NCBI RefSeq assembly: GCF_900109515.1
Contig: NZ_FOBD01000009.1
Location: forward strand, 62,001-126,000
Origin: Paenibacillus sp. OK003
GTDB lineage: Bacteria; Bacillota; Bacilli; Paenibacillales; Paenibacillaceae
Reading direction: 5' to 3'
DNA length: 64,000 nt
Part shown: one piece after another, positions 61,519-64,000 of the stretch
How positions within the stretch are numbered: the stretch's first letter is position 1
How the letters are laid out: every line of letters begins with the position of its first letter
Notes under the pieces: model-generated
The model's database searches: none
What the model saw: only the letters and a program-made list of their open reading frames with translations
What the model was told of the DNA's origin: nothing
Position numbers and translations under genes: made by a program

Positions 61519-64000
61519 TTACATAATGAAGCAATATCCGTAGTCAGCAACTACATCAATTGTGGATTCAAGGTCGTTACGGTACAATACATAAAGTTTC
61601 GATGGGACTGTACGGAATTGCCATGTCTCAATGAAGGAAGGGAGGTCTGATTTATCGCTCCGTCTTGCTAAGATTCTACCGTTGAGGTCTTTGTCAGCAC
61701 TTCTTCTGATAGTAATTGTAGCCTTCAGGTCAGCCTTTTCAGTCCTCTTTACGGTGATTGTACAATCTAGTAAGTCACTCTTTTCCAAGACTTCAAGACG
61801 CATAGGGATTTCAGAGAAACCACTTCTGCGTACAGTGATTTTGGAATTAAGGACCTTCCACTGGATAGTGTTGATGCTACCTCCAATGTCACTGTTGTCT
61901 CTTCTCCGTACCGTAATCTTGCAGGTCTTTTCGGACATGCTTAAACGCCTTACGGCTAGTTGCGAGTTCAGGTCAGAACTGAAGAGAACGTAAATGCTGG
62001 AATCATGGTCAGCATCAGCAACAGGAATAATGAATACCTTGCCTGTCATTTTATTTAATGCAGGTACACCTAACGTAGTCGGCAGGTCTTCGCTCTTTCT
62101 GTAGACGATGCTTGCGTTCGCAGGAAGGTCACTCTTCCCTTTAGCCCGTACTTTCAGGCTAGAAGGAATGTTGTACTCAGCGTTCAGTACAATTTGGATG
62201 CTTCCCACGATATCAGATGCAGGTGAGATTTCAATACTTCCGTCAAGGTCGGTCTGTCCAACAGGGATGAAGTCAACGTGACCTGTCATCGTGTTGTCGA
62301 ATCGTACACCAATTCTCGAAGGGATCGTATATCTCATTACAGGGACAATGACGGACACTAGGTCACTAACTCCGTGTCTAACGACCGTCAGGCTACCGCC
62401 CAGATCGTGGTCTGCCCAATTCCTTACTCCGATAGTTCCGACGAACTGTGACCATTCTTGTACTTGCAGAGTAGTTGGAATCTCAGAGATGAAACGATTC
62501 TTTACTCCGATTGTACCTTTCAGGTCTTTGTTTCCGTAAGCAGGTACGGCGATTACCGAAGCCAAGTTACCCGATATTACTTGAATGCTCGAAGGAATCA
62601 TGCTTGCCCCTACTACATCTAGGGTCGCAACGATTTCATTCATGTACTTAACGAATATCTTAGAACCTAAGTCTTTGCTATCCTTGAACATTACGTTAAT
62701 GGTTGACCGTAGGTCTTTGTTAAGCACTACGTTAACTACGCCCGCAAGTTCAGGTCTGCTTACAATCAAGCCGCCGCCAAGGGATTGCTCTGCATCGACT
62801 TTGACCTTAACAATAGAAGTAACGTCTGAGCGGTCAGTGACTTTAATGCTTGACTGAAGTACGTCCCTACTTACCGTAATACTCGACGCTAGTTCACCTT
62901 GACCGAATGCGTTGACCGTAATAGAAGCGTCAATGTCGGCAGGGAGAGTAACTTCAAGGCTAGAAGGTAAATCAGGTCTGCTTACTTCGAGAGTCACAGG
63001 CAGGAACTCGAACCAAGTCGGATTGACAGTTAGTTTCGATGGCAGTACTTCCGCATTGGATACGTAAAGCGTACTGCCCAAGCTGTAACCTACTACGACG
63101 AGCGCAGAAGGGATTTCAGCTTGCCCTACACCCATTACCATTACTTCAGAGTAAATGTCTCTGTTGACCCCTACGTTGACCGTAACGCTTCCGTCTATGC
63201 CCTCTTCCACGTTGTGACGAACTGTGATGCTGGAAGGCAGGTCACCATTCTCAGAAGGTTTGGCTGTTATCGAGCCGCCCAAGTTCGGTCTGGAAACCGT
63301 TACCTGAGTGGTTAAGTCTTCAGCATTCTCCCCACGAACCGTAAAGCGCAATTCGATATCGTTGTGCGGGAGGACAGTCAGGGATGCAGGTCTCTCTTTT
63401 ACATTGACTACCAGCCAAGAGAAGAAGTCTTGCTCCGTCCAAACTTTTACGCCGACCGTCGAAGGAAGGTCTACTCTGTTTTTAACGTAGAAGCTGATTG
63501 GTAGGTCAGGCTTGCTTACTGACATTCTGCCGTCAACCTTACTAAGAGACTTGTTAGATACTCCCAAGCTAGACGGGATATCAAGTTGGTCACGGTACAT
63601 GGCAGTGATACTCGAAAGCATATCAGGTCTGCTCACGTTAGCTACGCCTGTAAACTCATTGTTACGAGTTACCTCAAGGGATGCAGGAATGCCTACTTCC
63701 AACCAAGCTGGTTTTCTAACTCTAATCCTAGACGACAAGTTCTTACGGGAAGGTACTCGAACGCTAGAGTCGATATTAGAACGTCCAAAACTCCATACAG
63801 CAGGGTCAAAGTATGTGACCACTAACTGAGGGGCTAGGCTTGCTTCTTTGGAGAAGAAGTACTCGTAGTTAGGTTCGGATTCTTCAGCCGCCACCAAGTA
63901 GAAGTCAACTAAGTTGTTTACTACTGTATACTGCTGTTCAATGAAGTCTGTCACATCGAATGTTACGTGTCCGTCTACAGTGTTTACCGTGTAGGAGTTG
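61519..64000 (-). CDS. repeat-rich phage fibre-like protein (N-terminus outside the window)
   Basis: The frame is open to the right edge, so at least 826 residues are seen. The first about 70 residues look like the end of a CBM96/DNRLRE-type domain (VDGHVTFDVTDFI, EASLAPQLVVTYFDP). The rest is about 50 short units of 11-15 residues, each a beta strand of the form (S/T)xL/IxV followed by a turn ending D(L/I)P or DL, for example DLPSSLEV, DLASSITV, DIGGSI. The last about 150 residues have a basic variant (ITVRR). A tandem beta structure of this kind suits a tail fibre or surface-binding rod. Transcription ends at the terminator at 61484. Confidence 0.72.
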   Translation of the reverse strand, partial: NSYTVNTVDGHVTFDVTDFIEQQYTVVNNLVDFYLVAAEESEPNYEYFFSKEASLAPQLVVTYFDPAVWSFGRSNIDSSVRVPSRKNLSSRIRVRKPAWLEVGIPASLEVTRNNEFTGVANVSRPDMLSSITAMYRDQLDIPSSLGVSNKSLSKVDGRMSVSKPDLPISFYVKNRVDLPSTVGVKVWTEQDFFSWLVVNVKERPASLTVLPHNDIELRFTVRGENAEDLTTQVTVSRPNLGGSITAKPSENGDLPSSITVRHNVEEGIDGSVTVNVGVNRDIYSEVMVMGVGQAEIPSALVVVGYSLGSTLYVSNAEVLPSKLTVNPTWFEFLPVTLEVSRPDLPSSLEVTLPADIDASITVNAFGQGELASSITVSRDVLQSSIKVTDRSDVTSIVKVKVDAEQSLGGGLIVSRPELAGVVNVVLNKDLRSTINVMFKDSKDLGSKIFVKYMNEIVATLDVVGASMIPSSIQVISGNLASVIAVPAYGNKDLKGTIGVKNRFISEIPTTLQVQEWSQFVGTIGVRNWADHDLGGSLTVVRHGVSDLVSVIVPVMRYTIPSRIGVRFDNTMTGHVDFIPVGQTDLDGSIEISPASDIVGSIQIVLNAEYNIPSSLKVRAKGKSDLPANASIVYRKSEDLPTTLGVPALNKMTGKVFIIPVADADHDSSIYVLFSSDLNSQLAVRRLSMSEKTCKITVRRRDNSDIGGSINTIQWKVLNSKITVRRSGFSEIPMRLEVLEKSDLLDCTITVKRTEKADLKATITIRRSADKDLNGRILARRSDKSDLPSFIETWQFRTVPSKLYVLYRNDLESTIDVVADYGYCFIM

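Overview
The window looks like chromosome from a low-to-moderate GC, Gram-positive, spore-forming Firmicute, most likely Paenibacillus or a close relative. This is inferred from gene content: a lexA / yneA-like / ynzC neighbourhood with Bacillus-type SOS boxes, a GerM-like lipoprotein, a copper-amine-oxidase-stalk amidase, an Lpl/Ytc-type sugar ABC system and strong AGGAGG-type ribosome sites. No database search was possible.

Region 1 (1-22.4 kb) is ordinary core chromosome, mostly on the minus strand. It holds a Ser/Thr kinase running off the left edge, a four-gene cluster (RlmM-like methyltransferase, ABC ATPase, thioredoxin-like protein, receiver-like protein), base-excision repair genes (nfo, fpg), a NagD-type HAD phosphatase, rnz, metH, and mtnD. 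Next come a GntR regulator and a sugar ABC operon with a promoter, a palindromic operator and two cre sites. Then follow a HAD phosphatase, the SOS locus, an aldehyde dehydrogenase, and a CatB/Vat-type acetyltransferase preceded by a 17-codon leader and a hairpin that hides its ribosome site.

Region 2 (22.4-37.2 kb) is a graveyard of mobile DNA. It has two IS110-family elements, IS3 fragments, an IS30 element whose transposase is broken, a nonsense-mutated and truncated Rhs-type secreted protein gene beside an intact RCC1-repeat protein, a broken DEAH helicase, and a VirD4/TraG coupling-protein gene split by frameshifts. Between these sit intact cell-envelope genes (GerMN lipoprotein, amidase, SH3 protein).

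Region 3 (37.2-64 kb, running off the right edge) is a large prophage or phage-like element coded almost wholly on the minus strand. From right to left it contains a repeat-rich fibre-like protein, holin/XhlA-like and amidase lysis genes, and a replisome (HTH initiator candidate, DnaC-like loader, DnaB-like helicase, primase, ssDNA-binding protein, family A polymerase). It also has two sigma-like factors, a metalloprotease-like protein, thioredoxins and many small unknown genes. Several small genes carry stops or frameshifts, a lytic transglycosylase and an HU-like gene are broken, an integrase survives only as a fragment, and an IS1182-family element has duplicated a terminator. The element therefore appears defective, although its large replication genes are open.

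The most interesting signal is a dispersed 31-bp element upstream of at least eight prophage transcription units: CGCAnCT, exactly 16 nt, then CGACYACT, always on the coding strand and 23-55 bp before a start codon. It looks like a dedicated promoter class, possibly read by one of the two encoded sigma factors.
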